Positions 7,848 to 17,118 of a stretch of DNA of 64,000 nt are shown here, piece by piece; position 1 is the stretch's first letter, and each line of letters begins with the position of its first letter. Position numbers and translations under genes: made by a program. This DNA comes from Candidatus Galacturonatibacter soehngenii (GTDB lineage: Bacteria > Bacillota > Clostridia > Lachnospirales > Lachnospiraceae): assembly GCF_008830185.1 (NCBI RefSeq), contig NZ_WAGX01000004.1, positions 558,001 to 622,000 of the forward strand, read 5' to 3'. Under the pieces are notes generated by a model. The model ran no database searches and was not told where the DNA came from. It saw nothing but the letters and a program-made list of their open reading frames with translations.

Positions 7848-8497
7848 AATTAGAATGTTATGTTGTCAGAGATTTATTACCTGGTTATATAGAGGGGCTA
7901 GTAAATGATAAAACCAAAGCAGATATTGAAGCTCATCTAAATTCTTGTGAGAATTGCAATTTGGAATATAATAATTTTAAGACATCTTTCATTGATTATG
8001 AATTAAGTAGAACAGAAAATTTTAAAGAAGTAGACTATCTAAAAAAATTTAATAAAAAATATTTTTCACTCAAGAAATCTCTGATAGCAATAGTTGTTAC
8101 TTCTATAATTTTATTGATTTGTTTAATAACAACTTTTTATAAAGCTTATAGTATTCAATATAATGATAATGCCATCAGTCATTACTTAAATATAACAATT
8201 AATACGGAAAAAGGAATTGAATATTTTGGTTCATTTAATAATTATCAGTTATATACATATCAACTTGAAGAAGCATATTTTATTGATTTTAATGATAATC
8301 ACATAAATTTAAAAGATGCGTTAGAAAGTAAGTTAATCACTCTAAATGAAATGACCAGCTTTTTGACAAAAAAAGAAAGTAATGATAACAATCTTCAAGT
8401 TTATGAATTTGAAAATTATCAGATTATATTTTCTGATAACAATTGTATCGTCGCTCCTCTTTCTGTCCCTTTGAGCGAAGTGACTCGTTCATTCTAG
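7844..8497 (+). CDS. Membrane anti-sigma factor with zinc-finger (zf-HC2) motif
   Basis: A 217-residue protein. The N-terminal cytosolic anti-sigma domain has the HxxxCxxC zinc motif (H31, C35, C38) with C5 as a possible further ligand. One transmembrane helix lies at about residues 79-99, followed by an extracytoplasmic domain of about 115 residues with no recognised fold. It should bind the ECF sigma factor encoded immediately upstream and release it on an envelope signal. The 4-bp overlap with the sigma gene gives stoichiometric expression. The sensor domain is not assigned. Confidence 0.87.
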   Translation: MKLECYVVRDLLPGYIEGLVNDKTKADIEAHLNSCENCNLEYNNFKTSFIDYELSRTENFKEVDYLKKFNKKYFSLKKSLIAIVVTSIILLICLITTFYKAYSIQYNDNAISHYLNITINTEKGIEYFGSFNNYQLYTYQLEEAYFIDFNDNHINLKDALESKLITLNEMTSFLTKKESNDNNLQVYEFENYQIIFSDNNCIVAPLSVPLSEVTRSF

Positions 8498-8535
8498 TAT
8501 TAAAAATAAAAAGAGGAAAGAAAAGGTAACAAAAG

Positions 8536-8573
8536 ACCTGTCTTAAGTTTTTGATTGTAAACTCAAGACAGGT
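8536..8573. terminator. Bidirectional intrinsic terminator between anti-sigma gene and ndk
   Basis: The arms ACCTGTCTT-a-AGTTT (8536-8550) and AAACT-c-AAGACAGGT (8559-8573) form a 14-bp stem with one mismatch and an 8-nt loop. A run reading CTTTTG follows on the minus strand and TTATCTTT on the plus strand. It separates two convergent genes. Confidence 0.8.
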
Positions 8574-8578
8574 TATCT

Positions 8579-8995
8579 TTAACTCTCAAATCGTATTAGA
8601 TCTCTCCAAATACGAATCTCTTTTTCTGCTACCTCCAATGATTCCGATCCATGTACTGCATTTTCTTGAACGTTTTCTCCAAACATATAACGAAGTGTTC
8701 CTGGCTTTGCCTTCTCTGGATTGGTGGAGCCATTGATTTCCCTCACTGTATTTACTACATTTTTCCCTTCTAGAATGAGAACCATTACCTCTGATGAGGA
8801 CATAAAAGAAATAAGACTTTCAAAAAAATCTTTGTCTTTATGTGCTTCATAATGCTTCTCCAAAACATCTCTTGTAGGCAAAACTCTATGTGCATGAATA
8901 ATATTTAAATGATTGTCCTCATACACAGATATGATTTTACCTACAATTTTTTTTGCAACTGCCTCTGGTTTTATGATGACCAGTGTTCTTTCCAT
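8579..8995 (-). CDS. ndk: Nucleoside-diphosphate kinase
   Basis: A 138-residue enzyme that equilibrates NTP and NDP pools by ping-pong phosphate transfer. MERTLVIIKPEAVAKKIVG matches the family N-terminus. The active-site histidine is in NAVHGSES near residue 116, and the nucleotide-binding segment GSTNPEKAKPGTLRY precedes it. The start was set at the ATG preceded by GGAGGG. Fourteen additional in-frame residues upstream are not family-like. It stands alone between a convergent terminator and a 175-bp AT-rich gap. Length is normal for the family, and the assignment is secure. Confidence 0.96.
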   Translation of the reverse strand: MERTLVIIKPEAVAKKIVGKIISVYEDNHLNIIHAHRVLPTRDVLEKHYEAHKDKDFFESLISFMSSSEVMVLILEGKNVVNTVREINGSTNPEKAKPGTLRYMFGENVQENAVHGSESLEVAEKEIRIWRDLIRFES

Positions 8996-9134
8996 AAAGT
9001 AGTAACCCTCCATTTTACATTTACAATACATTATCAATAACTAGATTATACCCCTATGTTATAATAATTATAGCCATATTATGCAAATATTACCAATTAA
9101 AAATACTCTTCTTCCAATTTTTCTCTGGATATAA

Positions 9135-9166
9135 AAATCATCCGCTATGTAACAAACGGATGATTT
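9135..9166 (-). terminator. Intrinsic terminator after the Nudix hydrolase gene
   Basis: The perfect 10-bp arms AAATCATCCG and CGGATGATTT enclose a 12-nt loop, followed on the minus strand by a T-rich tract (TTTTTATATCC). It lies immediately after the Nudix stop codon. Confidence 0.8.
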
Positions 9167-9170
9167 GACG

Positions 9171-9623
9171 CTAGAAATACTTATGACTTCCCCAAAGATT
9201 ACACTTCTTCAAATCTAAGTACTCATTATATGCTTTTTCTAAAATTTGCTTTTCATTCGAAAATTTTAATAGATGATAGGCTTCATGAAATTTATAATAA
9301 CCTGAATCTATAAAATATTCTTCACGCTGTGGTTTGCTGTAATAACTATCAGCCATCATTAAATACCAATGAACGTCTTTTGCAACTGTGTCTTCCGGCA
9401 CAGTAAAACTATATTGACTTTTGCCAATATATTTGATAATTGCAGCATTCACTCCGGTTTCTTCTAGAACTTCTCTTGCAGCGGTATCTTTAAAATCTTC
9501 CCCTTCTTCTACAGTTCCCTTTGGTAAAACCCAGCCTTCATATTTATTCTTAAAATTTTTATATAAGACTAATATTTTGCCCCGAAATATAACCACACCG
9601 CCACAGCTAGTTGCTTCTATCAT
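9171..9623 (-). CDS. Nudix hydrolase (MutT/ADP-sugar or diadenosine-polyphosphate type)
   Basis: A 150-residue Nudix protein. The Nudix box G-x5-E-x7-REVxEExGx is complete, running from GTVEEGEDF to AAREVLEETGV (about residues 36-58), so metal-dependent pyrophosphohydrolysis should be intact. The substrate is not predictable. WVLPKGTVEEGE resembles the housecleaning and Ap4A-type branch. The start was set at the ATG behind AGGAGGG; ten further upstream residues are unlikely. It sits upstream of a terminator and downstream of the PBP gene, with no clear operon partner. Confidence 0.9.
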   Translation of the reverse strand: MIEATSCGGVVIFRGKILVLYKNFKNKYEGWVLPKGTVEEGEDFKDTAAREVLEETGVNAAIIKYIGKSQYSFTVPEDTVAKDVHWYLMMADSYYSKPQREEYFIDSGYYKFHEAYHLLKFSNEKQILEKAYNEYLDLKKCNLWGSHKYF

Positions 9624-9710
9624 TGCAATCCCTCCTGTATTTTGGTGTGTCACATGACTAACTATATATAGTATACCCCTTTTGTTTCATACATGCAAGA
9701 ATTTTAATCA

Positions 9711-11207
9711 TTACCTATTACTGTAATAAGCATCGAATATTTTCTTAGCGATTGGAACCGCATATTCACTTCCAGCGCCAGCTTCTTCTACGATGATACT
9801 AACAACAATTTTAGAATCTTCATCAGGTGCAAAGCCAACAAACCAAGCATGACTTTGCCCTTTTACATTTCCAAATTCAGCAGACCCTGTTTTACCAGCA
9901 ACGCTATATGATTGACCACTTAATTTTGAAGCTGTACCATTTTCGACAACACCTTGCATAAAATCCTGCATAATCATTGCCTCTTCTTCTGTTATAATGC
10001 TTCCATATGCAGAAGGAGTGAATTTTTTGACGGTTTTTCCGTCATAATTTTCAGTATGATCGACCAAATATGGTTTCATCATAACTCCATTATTCGCTAT
10101 TGTCTGCGTAATCATAGCCATGTGGAGTGGTGATACAAGTGTTTCACCTTGTCCAATCATAGTTTGCATTACATCATACGTTTTCGCATCCTTTGTCAAC
10201 GTGAAACTACTTTTGTTATACACCATTGAGTACGGCAACGTTTCATTAAATAAAAAATTGTCACATAGCTTTGCTAGTGAATTGATATTTAAATTTGAGC
10301 CAATATTTGCAAAAGAGGAATTACAAGATTTTGCAAAAGAATGATACAAATCGACTTCTCCATGTACCGTATTATGATAACAATTAATCACACTATCCTC
10401 TAACGCAATTTTACCAGTACATTGATACGTATAATCTTTATAATTTGGATTTTCTTTTATATATTCCAATAAAGTAAGTATTTTAAAGGTAGAACCAGGA
10501 GGATATTTTCCTTGCGTGGCACGATTAAGAAGTGAACTATCTTGCGTATTTTCAGCCGCTACAAGACTATCCCATAGCTGATCGATATTATTTGGATTAT
10601 AATCTGGTTTCGAAACCATGGCAAGAATCTTTCCCGTATCTGCTTCCATGACAACAATTGCACCATCATGGCTACCAAGTGCATCATAAGCAGTCTCCTG
10701 AATCTTACTATCAAGAGTCGTAATCACATTATCTCCTGTATTTTTCACTCCCCTAAACTCCTTAATGACTCTTTCTAATAATGGAGCATTGGAGCGAAGC
10801 AAGTTAAAGTTAACTAAGGATTCTAGACCTGCTTTTCCTTTGGTAGCATAGCCGATTACGTGTGCATACATATTATTATATGGATACTCTCTGGTCTCTG
10901 TACCATCTTTACTTACACTTGTTTGAGCCAGTACTTTGCCATCAGAGGATATGATTTCTCCACGCACTACCTTTTTCGCAAACAAATCTTGTCTTTTATT
11001 ATAAGAACTATTAATGATATTTGGACTCACTGCAATATTATAGTAAACAAAATATCCCATAAGAAGAATAAAAAGTCCTACGAATATGTATACCACAATC
11101 GATAATTCTCTATTATTGGGATTCTTTGACTCTTTTTTATTTTTTAGATGTTTTTCTTGTCTTTCTTCCAGAATCTGATTTAATTTTTTCAACTTTATCG
11201 TCCTCAT
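9711..11207 (-). CDS. Penicillin-binding protein, class B transpeptidase paired with FtsW/RodA
   Basis: A 498-residue class B PBP. There is a short cytosolic N-terminus, one membrane anchor at about residues 35-57, a reduced dimerisation domain, and a transpeptidase domain from about residue 165. The catalytic SxxK is in PPGSTFK near 240, SxN is SCN near 291, and KTG is in AGKTGSAEF near 441. It cross-links peptidoglycan with the FtsW/RodA-type glycosyltransferase encoded just upstream, as in PbpA-RodA pairs. The ATG start lies 71 bp inside the ftsW-like gene with a poor ribosome binding site. A TTG six codons further in has GAGG ahead of it and is an alternative start. Confidence 0.93.
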   Translation of the reverse strand: MRTIKLKKLNQILEERQEKHLKNKKESKNPNNRELSIVVYIFVGLFILLMGYFVYYNIAVSPNIINSSYNKRQDLFAKKVVRGEIISSDGKVLAQTSVSKDGTETREYPYNNMYAHVIGYATKGKAGLESLVNFNLLRSNAPLLERVIKEFRGVKNTGDNVITTLDSKIQETAYDALGSHDGAIVVMEADTGKILAMVSKPDYNPNNIDQLWDSLVAAENTQDSSLLNRATQGKYPPGSTFKILTLLEYIKENPNYKDYTYQCTGKIALEDSVINCYHNTVHGEVDLYHSFAKSCNSSFANIGSNLNINSLAKLCDNFLFNETLPYSMVYNKSSFTLTKDAKTYDVMQTMIGQGETLVSPLHMAMITQTIANNGVMMKPYLVDHTENYDGKTVKKFTPSAYGSIITEEEAMIMQDFMQGVVENGTASKLSGQSYSVAGKTGSAEFGNVKGQSHAWFVGFAPDEDSKIVVSIIVEEAGAGSEYAVPIAKKIFDAYYSNR

Positions 11208-12501
11208 CTTGTTTCAAAATATATAATCCTTGAATGATTGCAAATATAATTAAAGAACTTAAAACGGAGCTTCCCCCATAACTAACCAAGGGTAGCGTTA
11301 CTCCAGTAAGTGGAATAAACTTTGTTACCCCTCCTATCGTCAAGAACACCTGAAAACCATACATCAATGATAATCCAAGTGCCACTAGACTATAAAAAGT
11401 ATCCTTTGCCTGCATGGCAATATTAATGAACATAATAAATAAACTCACACAAATTAGAATAAGACAAATACCAAAAATAGCTCCCATTTCTTCTACGATT
11501 GCAGCAAAAATAAAGTCTTGGTCTACCACTGGTATGGTGTCAGGAATTCCTTGGTATAGTCCCATACCAAACCAACTTCCTGTTCCAATGGCAAATAAAG
11601 ATTGGCTTATTTGATAACCTTCTTTTTCAATCACTTGAAACGGATCCTTCCATGCAATTACACGAACCCTAACATGGCTAAAAAGCTTATAACCAATGAG
11701 AGCCGCTATTGTTCCAGATAAGAGACCTCCCGTAAGATACAAGTATTCTCTTGTTGCCACATACAACATAAAAGTATAGGTTATGAAAAAGATAAGTGCT
11801 CCTCCAAGATCCTTTGAAGCCACCAAAATCAAAACATGTACCGCCGCTAACGCTGTTACTATAATAACCTGCTTTAATTCCTGTGATTTACTAAAAAGTG
11901 CCGCGATGCAAAATACAAATGTTATTTTGATAAATTCAGAGGGTTGGAGGCTAATTCCACCAAAATTAAAGGATAATTTAGCTCCATAGCTTGTACTACC
12001 TGCTATGGCAACCAATCCTAAAAGTCCTATCCCAATACCTGCATATACATATCCTAGCTTATCCAAAAATCTCAATTTCTTGATTATATATGGAATAAAT
12101 AAAGTAATAAACATAGAAATAATTACAATTCTAAACTGCTTTATTGCTTTTGTATATGACAGTCTCGTTAATATGATAAAACTAATTGCTAATAACATAC
12201 ACATATGATTAATAATCAGTCTTGAGGCTTTTGGATAAATAACTCGATATAGTGCAATCACCGCTGACAAAAAAATTACCTGTGCAAAATATACAATTAT
12301 AATATCTAATTTCCCAGTTGTTAAAAACAAAATTAAATAAGCCATAAAATGAATTGCAAACATTAGCTGATTTTGCACTCTTAAAACAGTATTTTTATCC
12401 TCTTCCTTCGTGAAGCGAAAAATAGCAAATCCCTTGTACGTATAAACAGCAATTGCAATTATGATTAGATATCTGGATAATTCTATTAATATATTTGTCA
12501 C
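11137..12501 (-). CDS. FtsW/RodA/SpoVE family peptidoglycan glycosyltransferase
   Basis: A 454-residue polytopic SEDS protein with about ten membrane helices. Family motifs include GGISLQPSEFIKITFVF mid-protein, KDLGGALIFF, the extracytoplasmic segment around IPVVDQDFIFAAIVEEMG, and the C-terminal LPLVSYGGSSVLSSL. It polymerises lipid II with its partner PBP, the downstream gene. The start is a GTG behind AGGTG, just after the U32 gene stop. The Lys/Arg-rich C-terminus overlaps the PBP start. Whether it serves division, elongation or sporulation cannot be told from sequence alone. Confidence 0.92.
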   Translation of the reverse strand: MTNILIELSRYLIIIAIAVYTYKGFAIFRFTKEEDKNTVLRVQNQLMFAIHFMAYLILFLTTGKLDIIIVYFAQVIFLSAVIALYRVIYPKASRLIINHMCMLLAISFIILTRLSYTKAIKQFRIVIISMFITLFIPYIIKKLRFLDKLGYVYAGIGIGLLGLVAIAGSTSYGAKLSFNFGGISLQPSEFIKITFVFCIAALFSKSQELKQVIIVTALAAVHVLILVASKDLGGALIFFITYTFMLYVATREYLYLTGGLLSGTIAALIGYKLFSHVRVRVIAWKDPFQVIEKEGYQISQSLFAIGTGSWFGMGLYQGIPDTIPVVDQDFIFAAIVEEMGAIFGICLILICVSLFIMFINIAMQAKDTFYSLVALGLSLMYGFQVFLTIGGVTKFIPLTGVTLPLVSYGGSSVLSSLIIFAIIQGLYILKQDEDDKVEKIKSDSGRKTRKTSKK

Positions 12502-12509
12502 TCTAACAC

Positions 12510-14687
12510 CTACTCTATTCCTCTTTTAAAATGTCCTCTTGTAAAAGCTGTAAAATCATGTTTTACTGACTTATCATAGATATAGCAATCAATATACCAT
12601 TGCATTATCTTTGCAATATCTTTTGTATCTTCCATTGTAAAATGTAGACGCAGACTTTTAGGAGTTAACGCTTTTATTTCTTTTTTATTATCAAGTAAAA
12701 CAAGAGGTTCACAATTATAAATCACGTTATAACAATATTTACAATGATTTCTTACATAAAATTGTTTATTCATTCGGTCTTTCAGATATAACTTTATATC
12801 TTTTTTATCACATTTTTCTATTGTCTTATGAATACACTGCGCAGACACCATAACAGGAAGGTGTCCATAAATAATAAGTTCACTTTCATTTAAACCTCTA
12901 TTTAACAATTCTTTATCATTTAATTCGACAGGCGCTGTATCATAAGCTATATTGTTTTTTATCCAGAATTCATGTGCTTTATCGTTAAATGTATAAACGT
13001 TATAATCAATGATAATATCTTTTTTAAATCCAAGAGATTGAATATATTGGTATTCTTCATAATTTTTGATTAAAACACCATCTAAATTTGATACCAGTAA
13101 AGATTCATAAGGTTGAAAAGTCGTTTTCTTTGTATTTCTAAAAATATGAGGTAAACTTAATATACATTTTTTATTCGACTTATGACATAAGTCAATGTAG
13201 TAATCCATTGGTTTGTCTATGAAATTTATGTCAAGATAAACACCATCTACTTCGCTAAATCTAAGCACCTCTTTTAAATATTCCTCTTTTTCAATATAAA
13301 CATTTAAAATAGGTTTTTCATCCATGCTTCGCTTTTGGTTTTCTTGTCCCAGTTCTTTTTTATAATTCAAACTGTTTTCTCTTCTAAACTCAGACAGAAT
13401 TTGCTTCTGTAAGTTTTCTAAAGCAACTCTTCTTAATTCATTTAAACTTTGTATTGGAAGAAAAATAGAGTCCTCCATGCATATTTCTAAGGATTCAAAT
13501 ACAAAAGGTGTATTACCAGTCTTTAGAATTTGTTTTTCAATTCTATCTTTGTCCATTGGTTGCTTCATGGCAGCTTCGACAACATTTCCAGTTGTTGTAA
13601 CCTTTATGTGTTTGAATTCTAATTCCAGTTTTGCAGGAGTATTCTGTAATAGCGTAAGTCTTCCTTTTATTTTCTCTTTGGACTCATTCTCAATATATTT
13701 TGTTAGTTCTTCATAGAGTGCTTCATTTCTAGTTCTTTTCACTGGCTCTTTTAAAGTTATCATATTTCTATCATTATGCACTTTATAATATCCTTGATTA
13801 AAGCCACAGCGGTTGAAGATATCCTCTAATTCTTTACGGTCAGTTTCTTCAACATAGTACCCATTTCTTCCTTTTTCCAGATATAAATCAATATATTTAC
13901 GATAAATGCGAACGACTCCAGCTGCATACTCTGGCTTTTTCATTCTTCCCTCTATTTTAAAAGAATACACACCAGCCTCAATAATATCTGGTAGTATATC
14001 AATTGTACACATATCTTTGGGGCTTAATACATAGGTTTCTTTATTGGAATTAATTTGTTTATTATCTTTCATAACCTTATAAGGGAGCCTACAAGGTTGT
14101 GCGCATCTACCCCTATTTCCACTTCTGCCACCAATAAAACTACTTAAAAGACATTGTCCAGAATAACAATAGCAAAGTGCGCCATGTACAAAGCTTTCGA
14201 TTTCAATGTCTACTTGATCATGAATTTCCTTTAATTCATTTAGTGACAACTCTCTGGCGGTTACAACGCGCTGTGCACCTAGTTCTTTTAATAGTTTTGC
14301 ACCTTCCACACCACATATTGACATCTGTGTACTGGCATGAATCGCTAAATTCGGGAAGTTCTCTTTTATAAACTGAAACACTCCCATATCCTGAACAATT
14401 ACCGCATCTAAACCATATTCATAATATTCTTTGATATAATCGTACAATTGTTCATTTAGTTCTTCATTCTTAAGCAAGGTATTGACGGTGAGATAAAGGC
14501 TTTTGCCATGTATATGTACATAATCTATGGCTTCCTTTAATGTTTGAGTATCCAAATTATTTGCATAGGCTCTTGCCCCAAATAATAATCCACCGATATA
14601 TACCGCATCTGCACCAGCGTTAATTGCTGCCTTCATTCCTTCAAAAGATCCTGCTGGTGCTAATAGTTCAACTTTTTTCTTATTCAT
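12510..14687 (-). CDS. Peptidase U32 family protein (RNA hydroxylation type)
   Basis: A 725-residue protein starting with VELLAPAGSFEGMKAAINAGADAVYIGG split over a TIM-barrel-like N-terminal half. The cysteine-rich segment (GALCYCYSGQC and GRCAQPCRLPY, about residues 170-200) is characteristic of U32 proteins and is thought to hold an iron-sulfur cluster. Its length and C-terminal half with more cysteines (NHCKYCYNVIYNC) resemble the long RlhA-like branch, which modifies 23S rRNA by prephenate-dependent hydroxylation in E. coli. The older protease annotation is doubtful. It is followed by the ftsW-PBP pair and preceded by zapA. Family assignment is secure; RNA target is inference. Confidence 0.88.
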   Translation of the reverse strand: MNKKKVELLAPAGSFEGMKAAINAGADAVYIGGLLFGARAYANNLDTQTLKEAIDYVHIHGKSLYLTVNTLLKNEELNEQLYDYIKEYYEYGLDAVIVQDMGVFQFIKENFPNLAIHASTQMSICGVEGAKLLKELGAQRVVTARELSLNELKEIHDQVDIEIESFVHGALCYCYSGQCLLSSFIGGRSGNRGRCAQPCRLPYKVMKDNKQINSNKETYVLSPKDMCTIDILPDIIEAGVYSFKIEGRMKKPEYAAGVVRIYRKYIDLYLEKGRNGYYVEETDRKELEDIFNRCGFNQGYYKVHNDRNMITLKEPVKRTRNEALYEELTKYIENESKEKIKGRLTLLQNTPAKLELEFKHIKVTTTGNVVEAAMKQPMDKDRIEKQILKTGNTPFVFESLEICMEDSIFLPIQSLNELRRVALENLQKQILSEFRRENSLNYKKELGQENQKRSMDEKPILNVYIEKEEYLKEVLRFSEVDGVYLDINFIDKPMDYYIDLCHKSNKKCILSLPHIFRNTKKTTFQPYESLLVSNLDGVLIKNYEEYQYIQSLGFKKDIIIDYNVYTFNDKAHEFWIKNNIAYDTAPVELNDKELLNRGLNESELIIYGHLPVMVSAQCIHKTIEKCDKKDIKLYLKDRMNKQFYVRNHCKYCYNVIYNCEPLVLLDNKKEIKALTPKSLRLHFTMEDTKDIAKIMQWYIDCYIYDKSVKHDFTAFTRGHFKRGIE

Positions 14688-14706
14688 TTAATTAACCTCA
14701 TATGTA

Positions 14707-14737
14707 ATTGGCTGTTACAGTAATTGCAACAGCCAAT
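14707..14737. other. Hairpin between zapA and the U32 gene
   Basis: The perfect 10-bp arms ATTGGCTGTT and AACAGCCAAT enclose an 11-nt loop. On the minus strand, the direction of both flanking genes, no U-tract follows. It is more likely a processing or attenuation hairpin than a complete terminator. Confidence 0.5.
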
Positions 14738-14749
14738 CATATATTTTTA

Positions 14750-15184
14750 CTATAATTCTTCAAATTCATTTTCTACTTCTTCTGATTTTTCACGTAGTCT
14801 TGCTTGAAGTTTAAATATCTTTTTTTGAAGGTCGCTTATTTCTTTTTTTAAATTTTCCTGTTCTTTTAAAGCCTCTTCAAACTTTAATTTTTCATTAATC
14901 AGATCATGTTTAAAATCATATATTTCTTTTTCTTTTGCCTGTAAATCTTCTTCCAGATTTTCTACTTGTTGTTTTGCTTTAAAATAATCATCCGCAATAT
15001 TTAACTGGATGAACATATTTTGTATATCATAGGAAAGATGGTTAAAGCCTTCGGTCTTTGTAATTTCAGATAATTTATGGTTGATATACGAGCCTATCTG
15101 TTGCAAATAGGCTTCACTTTCATATCCGCTTAGTGTTAATACTTTACCGCCGATTATTACGTCTATATTATTTTTCACTGCCAT
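14750..15184 (-). CDS. zapA: Cell division protein ZapA with extended coiled coil
   Basis: A 144-residue protein. The N-terminal ZapA globular domain (VKNNIDVIIGGKVLTLSG, about residues 3-75) is followed by a long, charged coiled coil to the C-terminus (EKEIYDFKHDLINEKLKFEE onward), longer than in Bacillus ZapA (about 85 residues). ZapA bundles FtsZ filaments and supports the Z-ring. It is followed by the U32 gene and then the FtsW/PBP genes, giving a cell-division-flavoured cluster. The extended tail is typical of clostridial homologues as far as I know. Confidence 0.88.
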   Translation of the reverse strand: MAVKNNIDVIIGGKVLTLSGYESEAYLQQIGSYINHKLSEITKTEGFNHLSYDIQNMFIQLNIADDYFKAKQQVENLEEDLQAKEKEIYDFKHDLINEKLKFEEALKEQENLKKEISDLQKKIFKLQARLREKSEEVENEFEEL

Positions 15185-15238
15185 ACTTTATAAACCCCAT
15201 TTCCACAAATACTCGTTCTTTCCATATTTTTCTTCCGT

Positions 15239-15422
15239 GTTACACTTTAATCTTCGTTTTCTAGTGTAACTAGCTTTCGCAGCCGCTTGTTTTTCTTCCG
15301 AGTTACACTTTAAAACTTCGTTTCTTCGTGTAACTTAGCTCAATAGCTTCGCTCTTTCGCTAACATATCGGGTAAAAACAAATGTCTGCTTCGCAGCCGC
15401 TTGTTTTTCTTCCGATATGTTA
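15239..15422. repeat. Cluster of palindromic and direct repeats upstream of zapA
   Basis: The region holds three inverted repeats: GTTACACT/AGTGTAAC (15239-15246 and 15263-15270), GTTACAC/GTGTAAC (15302-15308 and 15328-15334), and an 11-bp pair TAACATATCGG/CCGATATGTTA (15361-15371 and 15412-15422). The last encloses a smaller AAAAACAA/TTGTTTTT stem and a CTGC-ttc-GCAG hairpin. A 26-bp exact direct repeat starts at 15276 and 15390. The pattern resembles a small non-coding palindromic repeat family in tandem and does not encode protein. Confidence 0.7.
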
Positions 15423-15453
15423 CATTATAATCGATATAAATAGAATAATCAAC

Positions 15454-16464
15454 TTAATTGCAATTGGTGCCTTCTACTCTAAGTCCTAAGTGATGATATG
15501 CGAATTCGGTTACACAGCGTCCTCTTGGGGTGCGGTTGATGAATCCGTTTTTGATAAGATAGGGTTCGTACACTTCTTCGATTGTACCTGCATCTTCTCC
15601 GATGGAGGCTGCAAGAGTATCTAGACCTACAGGGCCTCCCTGGAATTTTTCTATCATGGTTACTAGAATCGTTCGATCAATATGATCTAATCCATACTTA
15701 TCTACATCTAAAAGGTCTAGCGCAAATTTAGCAACTTCTTCTGTAATCACCCCATCGTATTTTACTTGTGCAAAATCTCTTACACGCTTTAGTAATCGAT
15801 TGGCCAATCTTGGAGTTCCTCTCGATCTTCTTGCTAGTTCAATAGCTCCCTTGTCATCGATCTCTACTTCAAGGACTTTTGCAGAGCGTATGATAATCTT
15901 TGTTAATTCTTCTGGTGTATAAAATTCTAATCTATGTACAACTCCAAATCTGTCTCGAAGTGGAGCTGTTAAAAGCCCTGCCCTTGTCGTTGCTCCTACT
16001 AAAGTAAATCTTGGTAAATCAAGACGTATCGAGCGGGCGGTTGCTCCTTTTCCAATTATGATATCAATGGCATAGTCTTCCATGGCAGGATACAACACTT
16101 CTTCGACCTGTCTGTTTAAACGGTGTATTTCATCTACAAATAGCAAATCGCCCTCTTGCAGATTGTTCAAAATCGCAGCCATTTCACCAGGCTTTTCTAT
16201 CGCTGGTCCTGAAGTTACCTTTAAATTTACCTTCATCTCATTCGCAATAATACCAGCAAGCGTTGTCTTACCAAGTCCAGGGGGACCATAAAATAAGACA
16301 TGATCAAGTGATTCTCCACGTTGTTTTGCCGCTTCTATATACACTTTTAGATTATCTTTTGCCTTTTGCTGTCCAATATACTCATCAAGTGTCATGGGAC
16401 GCAAATTACTCTCAATTTTTATGTCTTCTTCTGTTAATTCTGTTGTAATAATTCGTTTTCCCAT
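15454..16464 (-). CDS. ruvB: Holliday junction branch migration ATPase RuvB
   Basis: A 336-residue AAA+ helicase of normal length. It has [19 protein letters not shown] near residue 20, Walker [10 protein letters not shown] near 64, Walker [10 protein letters not shown] near 109, sensor LVGATTRAG near 156, and the C-terminal winged helix with [16 protein letters not shown]. RuvB rings drive branch migration of Holliday junctions tethered by RuvA. ruvA is immediately upstream (15-bp gap), the standard ruvAB operon. No ruvC is present, as usual in Firmicutes, which use RecU. Confidence 0.98.
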   Translation of the reverse strand: MGKRIITTELTEEDIKIESNLRPMTLDEYIGQQKAKDNLKVYIEAAKQRGESLDHVLFYGPPGLGKTTLAGIIANEMKVNLKVTSGPAIEKPGEMAAILNNLQEGDLLFVDEIHRLNRQVEEVLYPAMEDYAIDIIIGKGATARSIRLDLPRFTLVGATTRAGLLTAPLRDRFGVVHRLEFYTPEELTKIIIRSAKVLEVEIDDKGAIELARRSRGTPRLANRLLKRVRDFAQVKYDGVITEEVAKFALDLLDVDKYGLDHIDRTILVTMIEKFQGGPVGLDTLAASIGEDAGTIEEVYEPYLIKNGFINRTPRGRCVTEFAYHHLGLRVEGTNCN

Positions 16465-16479
16465 CGTTTCCTACATCCT

Positions 16480-17097
16480 TTATAAAAATGATAGTTTTTT
16501 TAAAGCGGCTTTTAAAATGGTCTCTGAATCCATATCTTCTGTAATATCTGCTTCTTTTACTGCTTTTAAGGCTTCTGAATTAGAATAACCAAGTGCAGTA
16601 AGCGCAAGAACAGCTTCGCCCTTTGCACCATCTTTTTTGCTTTGGTTTAATCCTTCTTGCTTATTATTTTCAAGCTTTTGCTCAAATGCATCTTCAAGCT
16701 TTAATTTATCTTTTAACTCAATGATCATACGCTGAGCAGTTTTTGTTCCAATTCCTGGGGCTTTTGATATCGTTTTTACATCGTCTGAGAGTACTGCAAA
16801 TCGAATATCATCTGCTGATAAAACAGATAGGATACCAAGGGCTCCTTTCGGACCAATTCCAGAAACACCAATTAATAACTTAAAGACATTTAAATCGTCT
16901 TTTGAAATAAATCCAAATAATTGGATGGCATCTTCTCTAACATGCATGTAGGTATATATTTTAACATGGTTGCCTACACTTGGTAGATTCGATGCGGTCT
17001 GACCGGATATGCGAATATTATAGCCGATATCATTTGACTCTAATATAAGCAAGTCTTCTTCTATGTCAATAATTTCACCCTTTATATAGGAAAGCAT
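16480..17097 (-). CDS. ruvA: Holliday junction DNA helicase subunit RuvA
   Basis: A 205-residue protein. The N-terminal OB domain (MLSYIKGEIIDIEEDLLIL) is followed by two helix-hairpin-helix motifs (LLIGVSGIGPKGALGIL and ISKAPGIGTKTAQRMIIEL, about residues 70-125). The C-terminal domain III (ALTALGYSNSEALKAVKEA) contacts RuvB. It binds four-way junctions and loads RuvB. The ribosome binding site is AAGGAG. It forms an operon with ruvB downstream and follows a small NusG-II-domain membrane protein gene. Confidence 0.97.
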   Translation of the reverse strand: MLSYIKGEIIDIEEDLLILESNDIGYNIRISGQTASNLPSVGNHVKIYTYMHVREDAIQLFGFISKDDLNVFKLLIGVSGIGPKGALGILSVLSADDIRFAVLSDDVKTISKAPGIGTKTAQRMIIELKDKLKLEDAFEQKLENNKQEGLNQSKKDGAKGEAVLALTALGYSNSEALKAVKEADITEDMDSETILKAALKKLSFL

Positions 17098-17118
17098 ATT
17101 TATTTCTCCTTCTAATCC

